From: Chamaecyparis obtusa
Lineage: Eukaryota > Streptophyta > Pinopsida > Cupressales > Cupressaceae
Length of the DNA stretch: 64,000 nucleotides
NCBI GenBank assembly: GCA_027943335.1
Contig: BSBK01009262.1
Span: 186,001-250,000 of the forward strand
Direction: 5' to 3'
The notes below the pieces were generated by a model, which was not told the DNA's origin, did no database searches, and saw nothing but the letters and a program-made list of their open reading frames with translations. Shown here piece after piece: positions 10,066 to 26,638 of the stretch (position 1 is its first letter; every line of letters begins with the position of its first letter). The position numbers and the translations under genes were made by a program.

Positions 10066-11762
10066 AATGATTAAATTTTAGTTTTTATATTTATATATAT
10101 ATATTGTTTAAATGAATTTATGGTGGCTATAATTTCTTAATAATTTAATTTTATTATTATGATCGATTCAAATTTTAATAAAATTTTATTATTATGTTCT
10201 GTTTAAGTTTAATAATAGAATTTCATTTAATATTATTAATTTTTGTTAATGAAATTTCTCATTTTTCAGAAGCGCAATCTTGTAGGGGATTTAAATTAAG
10301 GGTAATTGGGTTATAAAGTTTTCTCGATTTTGTTTTAATCATTCGATCTTAGGAATGTCAAAATAGAGGAATGAGACTCTAACCTTGCAGCTTACGATTG
10401 TATATTCTTCGTGTCTTCTTTGACATTATGGGTTGTCGAGTTTTAGATAACCTAGGAGAATACAGAGGCCAGCGTATGTGTTAGGTAGTAGTGTTTTTCA
10501 GTTATGTATGGTGTGTGTGCACTCTGTCTGATTATTATTTCTGTTTGACCATTGGGCTCATGTTATATTTTTTCTGTTTGTGGTATCTCTGTGACTATAT
10601 CTAGTTCTTTTATGTGAATTTGGATATGAGGTTACGAAGTTGTATACCTGATTTGATCTAGGAGAGATCTATGAGCCTAAGGTAGTTTACCTAGGTATGT
10701 GTTAGGAGGTGGCTTGCAATAAGCGCCGGGGCCCACAAGTGGCTGCTGTTGACCACTTATTGTAAGTTATTGTAAACAAGTGATAACCTAATTATATTAA
10801 GGGAAACAAATGAGCCTAATAAGATAGTTTTCCTCTCCCATGCTTGAGTGCTAGTATAGACTGAGATGAGGATGAGATGATGCTTGCCACCTATTGGGGT
10901 GCGTGTTATGGCATAGTTAATGACTTCTTCAGTATGAGAAGTCATTGATTCCGTGTATGGTCACTTGAGTTCCAGAATCCAGAGTGATTACCAGGATGAG
11001 ACTCAAGGGTTAGACGTACATGATGACACCTACCTACACATAGTCTAGTTATCCTACAAGGTCAGTTGCCTCTAGATTAGCGAGTCATAGTTTTCACTAC
11101 TTTTGTTGACCTTGAATTAGTAAGCTATCAGGATTCCTTTCCTAGTGCTACTTCTTGTATGGACTTGATTATCCGTTTGGGGTCTGATGTTATCTCCTTA
11201 GCATGGTGAGGTAGACCTTTGTGGTTCTACACGAACGGGTGGTAGTGTTTATTTACCATTTGAGATTCGACGTCCTGGTACCAGTGCTTGATGGTGTCTT
11301 TTCAGATGGATTCTTTATGTTACTTATTCTATGATATTCTTATGTACTTATTCTTTAATGTAAATCTTGTATTAGAATATCGCATGTGATACCTAATCTG
11401 GATAATTGTAATTTAGATGTTAGAATGATTAATACATACCTTGCAACATGTGCAGTGGATGTATGTTTATTAGATTTAATGATTGTTCATGAAATGTAAA
11501 CAATACGATGTAATGGTGGTATTTATTTTATGGAATCATTTGTTGATGTTATTTGTTATGTTATGTTAGTAAGTAATGCTACATCATGGGACCCATTAGA
11601 GTTGTAACCTGTGTTTTCAATGTGTGTTATGTGAGATAATGGTTATTGCTTTATGTGGTTGTTTATCTTGAATGTTAACTTTAGAAAAAAAAAATTGTTC
11701 ACCAAACTTAGTATCATGTTTTAGGTTAGTTTCTTTTGGGTTCCCTGGCGGGGCGTTACATT

Positions 11763-11774
11763 TGGTATCAGAGC
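11763..11774 (+). other. Primer-binding site of the Tekay-like chromovirus
   Basis: TGGTATCAGAGC two bases after the LTR end, complementary to initiator tRNA-Met. Confidence 0.95.
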
Positions 11775-11963
11775 GGAGTTTCTACACTAGGAACTCTGGG
11801 TATGTACGCTCATTAGGTTTTATGTGTTTAGTTTAAACTTGAAAACAAAACTTAGACATATAACCATTCTGTGTTTAGACTATTACTTTATGATCATCTT
11901 GTTTTGGTTTATGTTTGATATATGTTCGTGAGTGTTTGCTGGTTTCTTCATGTTGCAGGAATC

Positions 11964-13193
11964 ATGCCTGAAACTAGAGCAGCCAGAGGTAGAGGTAGAG
12001 GTAGGTCAGGTGGACGTGGTAGGGGAAGGCAACCAAGCCCCTCCACCAGTGTTGAGAAAGTAAGTAACCGCCAGCAGTCGAGAGATGAGCAAGGTGGTGA
12101 ACATCAGGGAGAATCTGAGGGGCAGGATACTAGGTAGCTCCTTCGAGCAATCCTTGCTCGTCTTGGTCCTGATCAGGATAGAGCAGATCAGGAGGGTTCA
12201 CATCATTCCCATAGGAATGAAGGAGAGAGAGACAAGGAAAGATCTAGGAGTCCTCTTAAGAGGAAATTTACTGTAGATCCTTCAGTGGTTGCAGCAAACC
12301 ATATGAGGGACCTTATGAGGGGAAAGCCTATTCCCTTTGATGGGAAGGGTACAGGACTTGAGGTAGAGACATGGTTAATAGCATTGGAATGAAGTTTCGC
12401 CATGCACCCATTTAGCAGCAACACCAGAGCTAGATATGCTGTGACTCAACTCACAGATTTTACAGCAGTATGGTGGAAAATTGAGGAAGAGAAGGTAGGT
12501 GTTGGGATGGACACAGTTACTTGGGAATTGTTCTTGGAGAATTTCTGAGAATGTTTCTTATCAGATCAATGGAGGAAATAGAGGGCCGATGAGTTCCATA
12601 ATCTGAAGCAGCTGACTATGACTGTGAGTGAATATGAGCGTAAGTTCTTTGAACTTAAGCAGTACGTCAGATTTGGGCAGGACACAGCTCTATTGGTGCA
12701 GCATTTTATCAGGGGGCTGAATGCCCGCATTATTGGAAAGGTCTTACTCTTTGAGCCTAAGGCTCTCAGAGAATCAGTTGTGAAGGCTACACTCACTAAG
12801 GCTAATATAGCCTCAGGCTATGATCGACATCTAGGTGGTTCTTCTAGTTCAGGGTTCAGAGGGAACCAGTTCCAAGGTATCGGAAACTTCAAGAAGTTGT
12901 TGAACTTCTATAAGGGTAACCAGAACCATCAGCAAGCTAAAACCCTTCCACCTCCTTCTCAGAGTAGTGGTTCTCATTCCAAGAACTTCTGGAATGGCAA
13001 GCGCTCTAAGCGCAATCAAACTGCTCAACCAGCTCAGAGTTTACAACAGAGTGCCAGCAAAGGTAGCTTTCAGCAATCTAGTGCACCATCCAGAGGAAAG
13101 AGTAATTTCAGAAACACGGGATGTTTCACTTGTGGACAATTTGGGCATATAGCAGTGAATTGCCCACAGTGTCCCCCACAGTACTCTTCATAG
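11964..13193 (+). pseudogene. Chromovirus gag with zinc knuckle, five nonsense codons
   Basis: The frame opens at ATG 11964 (MPETRAARGRGR) with an RG-rich basic N-terminus. It continues through a retrotransposon gag core (TVSEYERKFFELKQY, FIRGLN) to one CCHC zinc knuckle, CFTCGQFGHIAVNC, near 13118-13159. The knuckle and basic stretches bind element RNA during particle assembly. The same frame is kept throughout but is stopped by TAG at 12135, TGA at 12390, TGA at 12546, TAG at 12579 and TAG at 13191. No frameshift is needed. The last stop marks where the protease part begins downstream, which in an active copy would be one gag-pol protein. Confidence 0.9.
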
Positions 13194-16100
13194 AGGCCAG
13201 CAGCATCTGAACCCACAGTTGGAGACACAGGGCGCACACATAGAGTGTTCGCTGCATTGGATCAGCGACAGGCAGATCATCAGGGTATGGTAGTTGAGAC
13301 TACAGGTACTATTCGAGGCATACCCATTTCTATTTTATATGATTCTGGTGCTACTGACTCTTTTATATCTCCACTTTTAGTTGAGCATTGTGGGTTGGTG
13401 GCTGCAAAGCAAGATAGTAGTTGGCAAGTGGAATTAGCCTCAGGAGCTAGGGTTTTGACAGGATCTTTGGTCCCTAGGTGTGAACTGAATTTGGGTAAAT
13501 TCTCTACCACTGTAGATCTACGTGTGATTCCTTTGGGATCATATGGGGTCGTGCTAGGTATGGATTGGTTAGAAGTTCATGGAGCTAGCATCGACTGTAG
13601 GAAGAAGACCATCATGTGCAAGGATGATGAGGGTATAGAGTGTCAGATAGTGGGTATCCCACAACCTATTTCTCTCCGATTGATTTCAGCTATGCAACTA
13701 AAATGTTGTATGCGAAAGGGTTGCCAGATGTTTGCGGTGACTCTGAATGACATTGATGAAGAGGAGAGCAAAGACAGGACCCTAGATCATCCAGTATTGC
13801 AGGAATTTCTTGATGTCTTTCCGACAGAGATTTCGGGTATGCCACCTAAGCGTGACATTGATTTTCGAATCGAACTTGTTCTAGGGGCTGAGCCTATCTC
13901 TAGAGCTCCATACAGGATGACTACTCATGAGTTGAGTGAGCTCAAGCTTTAGTTGGAAGAATTGTTGGCAAAGGGGAGCATTAGACCTAGTGTTTCTCCA
14001 TGGGGAGCACCAGTCCTCTTCGTTAAGAAGAAGGATGGATCTTTACGCTTGTGTATTGACTACAGACAGTTGAACAAGGTAACGATCAAAAATAGATATC
14101 CATTGCCACACATTGATGATTTATTTGATTAGATTAAGGGAGCTAAGGTGTTCTCTAAAATTGATCTAAAGTCAGGGTATCATCAGCTACGGATTCATGA
14201 TGCAGATATTCATAAGACTGCATTCCGTACAAGATATGGGCATTATGAGTTCACAGTGGTACCTTTTGGTTTGACGAACGCTCCATCAGTGTTCATGTGC
14301 TTAATGAATGGAGTGTTTCGAGAATATTTGGATCAGTTTGTATTGGTCTTCTTGGATGATATATTGATATACTCTAAATCCATAGAAGAACATGAGGAAC
14401 ATCTTAGATAGGTTTTGCAGTGTTTGAGGGAGAATCAACTTTATGCTAATGCAAAGAAGTGTGATTTCTTTCAGATAGAGATTCAGTATCTTGGTCATAT
14501 GATTTCAGGAGAAGGTATCTCAGTAGATCCTTCGAAGATTCAGGCAATTGTGGAGTGGCCAGCACCCACTAATGTGTCTGAAGTCTGTAGTTTCATGGGT
14601 TTGGCCAGATATTACCGCAGATTTGTCAAGAACTTCTCTAGGGTTGCACATCCTATCACCTCATTGCAGAGGAAAGGGAAGAAGTTCATTTGGACGGAGA
14701 AGTGTGAGGAAGCTTTCCAGAAGCTTAAGGAGTGTTTGACCAGTGCCCCTATTCTAGCAGTGCCAGATCTAGCTAGAGATTTTGTTGTATGCACTGATGC
14801 GTCTTTAGAGGGTATTGGAGCAGTCCTCATGCAGGAAGGACGGGTGATTGCATATGAGTCTCGCAAACTCAAGGATCATGAGCTTAATTATCCTACACAT
14901 GATCTTGAGTTGGTAGCAGTTGTCCATGCTTTAGTTAGATGGAGACACTTCTTATTAGGGCACCGTTTTGAGCTTCATAGTGATCACCATAGTCTTCAGT
15001 ATATATTTACCCAACCTAATCTGAATGCTAGACAGAGAAGGTGGATGGAATTCCTTTGCGAGTATGATTTTGAGATCAAATACATCCAGGGTAAAGAAAA
15101 TGTGGTAGTAGATGCTCTGAGTCGCAAGAAGAAGATTGTTTTAGCTATGACTCTTAGTGTGTATTTGAGGAGCAGGATTCTTCAGTCAGTTCCCAGAGAT
15201 ACTTTGTATCAGGAGGTGAGTTTAGTGATTGAGTCAGGGAGATCTCTGGAGGGTAGGTTCGCAGGTTTTGTCGTGGAGTCTGATGGACTTATGCGACACA
15301 AGGGCCAGATTTATGTACCCTCATTAGATGATTTGCATTCATTGGTTTTATCAGAGGCTCATCGTGCACCTTATTCAGCACATCCAAGTGTTAAGAAGAT
15401 GCACGCAGACTTACGACAGCTTTATTATTGGCCTGGCATGAAACGTGACATTGCAGATTTTGTGGCTAGGTGTTTAGAGTGTCAGAGGGTCAAGGCAGAT
15501 CATCAGCATCCAGCAGGGCTTTTGCAGCCTAATCTCATTCCATCTTGGAAGTGGGATATTATTTCCATGGACTTCATTGTTGGATTGCCTATGACTCCTC
15601 GCAGACATGATGCTATCATGGTGACCGTTGATCGGTTGACTAAGGTGGCACACTTTTCTCCCATGAGATCTTCTTATACTGCATCTTCTGTGGCCAGGGT
15701 CTTCATGCAGGATATAGTGAGACTTCACGGAGTTCCACGTAAGATTATCTCTGATCGAGATCCTATTTTTACATCTGCATTTTGGACTTCACTGCAGCAT
15801 GATCTTGGTGCTCAGTTGAATTTCAGTTCAGTGTATCACCCTAAGATCGATGGTCAGACAGAGTGGGTTAATCAGGTGCTGGAGGACATGTTGAGGATGT
15901 ATGTCATGGACAGACAGACTCACTGGGAGGATTATCTATATCTAGTGGAGTTTTCTTATAATAATGGATATCATAGTTCCATTGGCATGTCACCCTTTCA
16001 TGCATTATATGGATGACCTTGTCGTACACCATTGAGCTAGGATAGACTGGAGGACCGTATTCTTATTGGTCTAGATATGCTTCGTGACATGGAGCAGCAG

Positions 16101-16577
16101 GTGATTCGTATCCATGAGCATGTGGCTACTGCACAGGACAGGCAGAAGAAGTATGCAGACGCCCACCGGATTGATAGGCAGTTTGTAGTTGGGGATAGAG
16201 TTTTCTTGAGAGTGCATCCGCGGAAGAGTTTGATCCGTTATGGAAAGGGTTCGAAGTTGGCGCCTCATTTTGTTGGTCCTTTTGAGATCCTAGAGAGGAT
16301 AGGTCCAGTTGCATATCGTCTTGCTTTGCCACCCAGCTTATCACGCATTCATGATGTATTCCATGTTTCAGTACTTAGACGATATATTCCTGATGTTACA
16401 CATGTACTTGATTGGAATGCTTTACAGGTGGAGGATGGGAAACTGGCATTGGAGCCCATATGTATCCTACAGTGTCAGGATTTGATCCTCAGGGGTCGAA
16501 CCGTCAACCAGGTAAGGCTCCAATGGGATCCAAACGATGAGACAGTAGCTACTTGGGAGGATGCAGCTAGATTCTGA
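13194..16577 (+). pseudogene. Chromovirus pol: protease, RT, RNase H, integrase, chromodomain
   Basis: Continues the gag frame. The protease shows LYDSGATDSFIS near 13335. RT has [34 protein letters not shown] and the catalytic FLDD near 14346-14363. RNase H has CTDASLEGIGAVL and ends at VVDALSRKKK. Integrase has the HHCC zinc region (YWPGMKRDI, CLECQRVK), then SMDFIVGLP, ISDRDPIF and the glutamate in TEWVNQ. The C-terminus (EPICILQCQD to TVATWEDA) is a degenerate chromodomain. The frame is stopped by TAG 13950, TAG 14130, TAG 14409, TGA 16014 and TAG 16038. The final TGA at 16575 looks like the original end. Inactive copy. Confidence 0.93.
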
Positions 16578-16638
16578 GAATCTTATCCCTACTTGTTTGC
16601 AGGCTTCCAGGAGTAAGCCTAATACAAGGGGGGGTGGA

Positions 16639-21027
<4,389 letters not shown>

Positions 21028-21208
21028 CAACATAACTGAGAATTTGTACCATGAGGACACTTAAGATGAAGAGATTACCCGGAACCCATGCAGATATTTT
21101 GACTTTGAAGTAGTCCTTGGCTACATCTAGTACAATGTCTCATAGAAGAAATATTATAAGAGCACATGGGGCAAGTATCATTTTCATGTCATCCAAATTG
21201 TAATCCAT
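21028..21208 (-). pseudogene. Membrane-protein gene, 5' terminal piece with start codon and one TGA
   Basis: On the minus strand ATG at 21206-21208 opens a frame starting MDYNLDDMKMILAPCAL. It contains one stop (TGA at 21140-21142) and then continues through VAKDYFKVK and ISAWVPGNLFILSVLM to the chromovirus insertion, where it joins the central piece in frame. With pieces 6499-7567 and 43-130 it totals 1338 nt, or 446 codons. The hydrophobic stretches supply one or two N-terminal membrane segments. The TGA could be an old CGA, which would restore Arg. If the TGA is original, a downstream in-frame ATG at 21050-21052 is an alternative start. Confidence 0.65.
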
Positions 21209-22356
21209 TTGCAATCCCAACCCAATACAAACAGACTACAACTATGATATAATTAATAGAGCAATGCAGCAGAAGAGGTTGTCTGCATTCAATGCAGTCT
21301 CCATGTATTTAAACACTAACAAAGTGAACTCCCTACTAAAAATTTGGCCTCTTTTATTTTGGAATCAATTCTTTTCTTAAGGAGGCATTAATTGGGTACC
21401 ATATTAAAGCAGCTGAGCAGACCTATTTAACAGCTTGGTTAATTTTGTATGTGAAGTTATTTTTTGAAATAATGAAATTACTTTGCCATCGCATATATAC
21501 ATTGTATTTACACCGCGAGCGAAATCAGGAAGCTTTAAGCCAACTTTGTGCAACACTAGGCCGCTGATTTATTTTACATTTCTCTACACATGAACAATAC
21601 TGTAAAGCCGTGGTAAACTAATTTATTAACGTGTTAACAACTAAATAAAAGAAAATTCCTACTGTTTGAAGTGAGCATTTCTTTGCGCTATGATATGATG
21701 TGAAGAGATCTAATTATTCACGTTATTCAGTTGTACGCTTTCCTTCAACGGTAAGTTATTCACTAACAATCCAAAGCAATATATATTCGTGTTTTTTTCA
21801 TGGTAATGGCTTGTCATATTTTAGATATCACTTGGTTGAAAGCAAGCTATCAATATTCTAGCCAAGCTTTACTTAAGGCATAAATGTGAGTTTCTAAAAA
21901 TAAAAAGAAAGAGAATAGTGATTACAGTACATTAAGATTAAGGTTAATGTAGATTCATGATTGTAGGGCATAATTGGTAAGCATAAAGAAAAAGTCTATC
22001 AGTAATAATTAAATAAATGTAATAATAATATTATTAATTGAGTTTTACTTAATTTTTGTTATGAGAGTCTATTATAAAGAAGAAAAAATAATGTATATTA
22101 AATTAATTATTAGAATTTTGTTCTTTTAATGTCATTATAATTTTAATTAGGTGTTTAATATGAAATTGAAGTTTAATTAATTTTTTACATTTTTAACTAA
22201 AAGTTGATTAGGTTAAATATTATATGTTAATGTATTTTGAAATGAATATTATTGTAAGAAATTGTTAAATTCATTTTGGTTAATATGGTTTCTATTTTAT
22301 TATGATAAGTGTCTATATTACTAATTCTTTGAATAGTTATGTTTTATAGTTTCATA
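21209..22356. other. AT-rich spacer upstream of the membrane-protein gene
   Basis: No ORF or element was recognised. This would be the 5' region of the membrane-protein gene on the minus strand. A TATATA run at about 21494-21499 lies some 290 bp before its ATG and could be a TATA box, but AT richness makes this weak. Confidence 0.4.
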
Positions 22357-22495
22357 GCCAATAGTGCCATGTTGTGATGGTTATGTTGTTGTTCTTGCCA
22401 TCAAGGTTCAAATCTCATTAGGGATGAGGTCCCTCATTTGTGGCCTCATCAGTTCCAATCAAAACATTTACACCTCTTTCAAAAAATTTATTTTC
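22357..22495 (+). mobile_element. tRNA-derived SINE with 12-bp target-site duplication
   Basis: A 139-bp body is flanked by exact TATAGTTTCATA copies (22345-22356 and 22496-22507). The head resembles a tRNA gene: a B box GGTTCAAATC at 22405-22414 and an A-box-like TGATGGTTATG some 20 bp earlier, spacing that suits an internal RNA polymerase III promoter. The 3' end is A/T-rich. SINEs are copied by LINE enzymes and encode nothing. I did not recognise a named family. Confidence 0.6.
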
Positions 22496-22507
22496 TATAG
22501 TTTCATA

Positions 22508-24183
22508 TATATCAAACACTCAATAACAATGTAGATGTGTATATAATTAAATTACACAAACTTAATTTATTAATGATTAACTAGTATTATATTTCTATTT
22601 ATTGTGGATTTTTTTAAGTTGGTAGTCAAAACCTAGTAATTTAAGTTATTGTTGGCATATGCTAAAGGAATTAATCTTTTCCTAGAAAAGTAGGCTATAT
22701 ACTAGATTGAGGTAATTAGACTCCAACCTAAGATTATTTTGAAATTGGTAAATTCTTTCAATTCAAAGTTATGGATCAATAAGATTACAAATGGAAGACC
22801 TCATCCCCAATGCAATCAACCAAAAGAAGTATGAACCTTTGTCCCAACAATAACAATAACACATTTAAACTAATACTATGCTATTACCATAACCGATAAT
22901 GAAAGAAGTTTAAAAGAAAGTTAAAAAGGTTAAATATTATTTGATAATTATGCTGAAGGCATTCTCTATTTGAAGGCATGTTTAAGTAAAGAAGTGAAAT
23001 TTGACAATCAAAGGCTTCGCACGTCCGGCTCAAGCGATCTCTCTGTGGCATAAGGACAAAGAAGATGAAGGCAATGTAAATGGCTAGACACTGTCGGACC
23101 TTGAGCTAGCTCAGGAATCAGGGTGGGGTTTCACAACGTGACTCATAGGGGAGATGTTTTATTATCCCACTAATATTTTGAACTATATTTTTTTGAGTTA
23201 TTTTAAGTAATATTACTTTAAAAAAATCCATTTGATTAAAAACACATTTTTTGAGGAATTTTTTTTTAAGATCTAAAAACATTTAGAATTTAGTTTTGAT
23301 GTTGCATTGTAATATGCAATTACTTTTATTTATTTTTCACAAATAATAATATATTTTACACCAAAGTGTAAAATATATTATTTTTTATTAAAAAAATCAA
23401 ATGTAAGTTTTAGTTTTAGATTTTTGTTCAAATTTTCATTTTAATACATAATTATTTTTAATTTGTTATTCATAAATAGTTTTTGTTTTGTTTTATTTAT
23501 AATGTTTTAAAGTGATTTTTTTTAACAAAGATATTTTGAAATGTTGTTATAGTATATGAAAAATAGATTCTTTAAATATTAATTTTAATGATATATTGAA
23601 TTTTAATTTAATTTTAATATAATATTATTTTTATTTATTAATCATAATAGTAAATAATAGTAAGGTTTTTTATTTTTTTAATAAAATTTTTAAGTTAATT
23701 TTTTTTTTTAAGAAAGATATTTTAAAATGTTTTTTTTGGTGAAAGTGGTAAGCTACTAATATATTATAAATTAATATAAAAACTGGTTCAAGAGCTCAAT
23801 AGTGAAAGAACTAGTGAAGAAAATCCTATATCTTAACTCGGTACAATTAAGAAAAAAATTTAAAATACTCCTAAAGAGGCCCATAAAAACTATGAAGAAA
23901 GAAAAATGACCATAATACAAAATGACAATAATACCTCCCAAAAGATTACATGCATCCATACTATATAGGGACAAATACAATATTACATATCAATATGGGG
24001 ACACTATAACAATATTACATCTCAAGAAAAATCCCCTTAACATAATTAATTGGATAGCACTACCTTTATGGCTGACATCATCATCCATCTATTCCAAAGC
24101 AATCCACAACACTTGAAAATTGGGATCAGCCTCTAACATGTGATCTCAAAAAATTGCATGAGCTGCATTCTCCATTATGACAC
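22508..24183. other. AT-rich intergenic DNA
   Basis: No gene was recognised. It includes a less AT-rich block at about 22990-23170, possibly an old insertion, and a perfect hairpin at 23345-23382. The apparent ORFs at 23771-24116 have no recognisable features. Confidence 0.5.
23345..23382. repeat. Perfect 17-bp inverted repeat with 4-base loop
   Basis: The left arm AATAATATATTTTACAC and the exact complementary right arm are separated by CAAA. In DNA this AT-rich a chance stem of 17 with two CAC/GTG pairs at its tip is uncommon but possible. Confidence 0.8.
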
Positions 24184-25315
24184 TGTTGGCAAGTTGACTA
24201 TATTGGTGTATATGACTTGATATAATGTTGTCATTATGGCAACAAAATCATATAATGTTTTGGAGTCGGTGCACTTGATGAGAAGATCAAAAATTGGCTA
24301 AGTGTAGAAGAATGGACAGTAAGCAGAGCACCAGCAATTCAGAGCATCAGTGCATGTGCGTACGACCAAGTTATGGTATGCGCCCTAGAAGATAAGTTGG
24401 TTAGAGTGTATTCATGCTTAGTCTATGAGCGCATGATCAGATGTGTAGGTATGACAAAGTTATAGGTAGTTGAAGTCACACAGCTAGTGAATGCTAGAGA
24501 AGAACAAAACAAGCGGTCGACTATTGGCATTTTGATTAGCGGTTATATTTCTATGATGTAAAGGCTATGCACATATTGTAACTAGGTTGTAGACATGTAA
24601 TTAACTTTATTTATAAATGTGCTTGAGCCAATTCAATTGGAAGTGTTGTATGTAATCGGTTAAAGGGCCAACCTAGTTAATTATTTTGTATGCACATATA
24701 AATATTAGATGCGTTATTGTAATTAGGCATGAGAATGATTGTATAGTTGAGATAAGCAGAGCATAAGTATACGAAGAGTTGATAAGATGTATTAGAGCTT
24801 TGGAAAAGGTCAAAGCATCAATGCATCAAAGGAACTGATCAGACAAGCAGTGTCACAGTGATAGTTCATCCATTACATATAGTGTGTATCTAAGATCAGA
24901 AGGTTGTAGCCTTCACCACTTGAGCAGTGAGCTCTAGGACAGTGTGTCCACACCCCTAACAGGGTTATTGTAAAAGACTCCTAACAGGGTCTGACTCTTG
25001 ACAAGGTCACTGTACTAAATACATTGTAAAGCAACTCCTAATAGGGTTAAGGATCTTCCAGCAAGGATCATAAAACACTAGTGCAGAATATTAGTGGGTG
25101 TCAATTCCCATCAAGGTGTTTACCTATTTGGGTTTCCCCATAACCATATTGTTGTTATGTGTTGTGCTCATGTTTCTTATTTATATTGATGTTCATTTCA
25201 GTACTTAAGCATTCAAGTTAAGATTAAAGAGTAAAGCAAAAAGATTAAATATAGTGAACACTGATTCACTGCCCCTCCGCCCCTCCTCCCCCTCTCAGTG
25301 TTCCCATTCCTAACA
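24184..25315 (+). repeat. LTR of an old gag-carrying retroelement
   Basis: Starts TGTTGGCAAG, ends CCTAACA, and is followed two bases later by a primer-binding site. A TATAAATA box lies near 24697-24704 in the promoter half. Its tail has repeated ACTCCTAA(C/T)AGGGT motifs, as seen in plant LTRs. No second copy is in the window, so the right end is absent. Confidence 0.7.
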
Positions 25316-25317
25316 AT

Positions 25318-25331
25318 TGGTATCATAGATC
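25318..25331 (+). other. Primer-binding site (diverged initiator tRNA-Met type)
   Basis: TGGTATCATAGATC shares the first eight bases with the standard plant site TGGTATCAGAGC and lies two bases after the LTR end. Confidence 0.7.
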
Positions 25332-25384
25332 TAGTCCTCAGCAAAGAAGTTTAACCACTTGAGGAGATCATGGGCAAAGCATAA

Positions 25385-26500
25385 ATGAAACATCTGAAAA
25401 GAAATCTTGAAGTTGCTCTTGAAGACTTGGACATATCTGAAAAAGAAATTGAGGAACTAAAAGAAAAAGTTAGTGATGTTCAAACAGTCATCAAAAGGCT
25501 AAAAAAATATTTGAAAGAATGCTCTACTAGTGATTTAGAGATTATGATCAAAAAGCTTAATGAAGAAAATTCATCCATGAAAGAACAGATCGAAGAATTG
25601 GATGACAAGCTGACTAACAATCAAGAAGTCTATGATGAATAGATCAAAGAGAACCTTCAAGTAAATGAAGAATTGAGGCAAGCAAACATGGAAATCTTAG
25701 AGCTAAGGAACAAAAAAGAAAGCTTGGAATCTAAATTGAAAGAGGCAAAGAATCACATTGATAAATTACACACCAGTTCTGATTTGATAGAATCTCAGGT
25801 GTATGCATGAAGACTTAAAGGAGATACTAGCTACATTGGATACAATGAAGCATAAAACTAGATTGACAACATGAGAGCGAGGATGAAAGCACAAAAGAAC
25901 TCAACTGATACTAAGAAGACTTAAGATCAAACTAAAGATAATGTTGAACCACCTAAAAATGAGCACAAGCCAGTAGACTGCACTTGTTATGCATGTAACA
26001 AGCATAGACATATAGCAAGGAACTGTACAAAGGTAAGACCTTTTAATGGTTACTATTATTCATGCAATAAATTTGGTCATAGAGCTATGAATTGTAAGAC
26101 AAGTCAGAAAAATAAGACTCAGTATAATCAGATAAATCAGAATCAGTCAAATGTAAGAAGTTCTTAGAATGTTACATGTCAGATATGTAACTATAAAGGT
26201 CGCTCAACCAGACAATGTAAACTGGTAACCCATGTCAATGCGCCAAGGACTATAAGGCCTCTAGTCATTTGTCATTCTTATAACAAGGCTGGACACGTAT
26301 CAAAGTTTTGTAGATCAAGGATGCAAAGATAGGAAAGCCCTAAAAAGCTAAAAGAAACAATATTGGATACTGAAGGAGAAGTCAAGTTTGTGAAAGCTTC
26401 AGAGGATGTGAGCTTGATTTGGTCAGAAGAAAAGAAGGATAAGGTTGATGAAAATGTATTGGATGCATCCACAGTGGACGCACCCTCTACATCTGGATGA
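25385..26500 (+). pseudogene. gag pseudogene with coiled coil and four zinc knuckles
   Basis: The first ATG frame (25385-25642) is almost wholly a charged coiled coil (EKEIEELKEKV and similar heptads) and continues after a TAG for another 55 codons. After stops and shifts between about 25800 and 25925 the same frame resumes with four successive zinc-knuckle motifs: CYACNKHRHIARNC, a YYYSCNKFGHRAMNC variant, CQICNYKGRSTRQC and CHSYNKAGHVSKFC (25979-26325). Some have lost a cysteine. It ends in an acidic stretch and TGA at 26498. Zinc knuckles of this kind package RNA. The arrangement resembles multi-knuckle gags of plant copia elements. No protease or RT follows. Confidence 0.75.
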
Positions 26501-26638
26501 ATGGCCCTCAGGGTCATGCGGGGAGCTAATTTAGCTCTAAACCCTTGCGTGGCTAGTATACTCACCCTCATAGTATGCGCCTTTGGACTTAACCTTTTGA
26601 AGACTAGAAAAACCTATGTGCAAGACAACACTAACTAA
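26501..26638 (+). CDS. Small ORF with one membrane segment, in stop-start contact with gag
   Basis: ATG directly follows the gag stop (TGA ATG) and opens 45 codons to TAA at 26636. The middle has a hydrophobic stretch, VASILTLIVCAFGLNLL, long enough to cross a membrane, then a basic tail. It could be a small membrane-associated product translated by reinitiation, or simply the decayed downstream part of the same polyprotein. The position is suggestive, but there is no homology evidence. Confidence 0.3.
   Translation: MALRVMRGANLALNPCVASILTLIVCAFGLNLLKTRKTYVQDNTN

Larger units (their letters stand above)
7573..11760 (+). repeat. 5' LTR of the Tekay-like chromovirus (4188 bp)
   Basis: Unusually long LTR without a convincing ORF. 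It contains a GC-rich repeat block (9633-9800), a TA microsatellite region (about 9890-10065) and ends GGCGTTACA next to the primer-binding site. It aligns along its whole length with 16639-21027, with few substitutions by eye and one 219-bp length difference. Confidence 0.95.
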
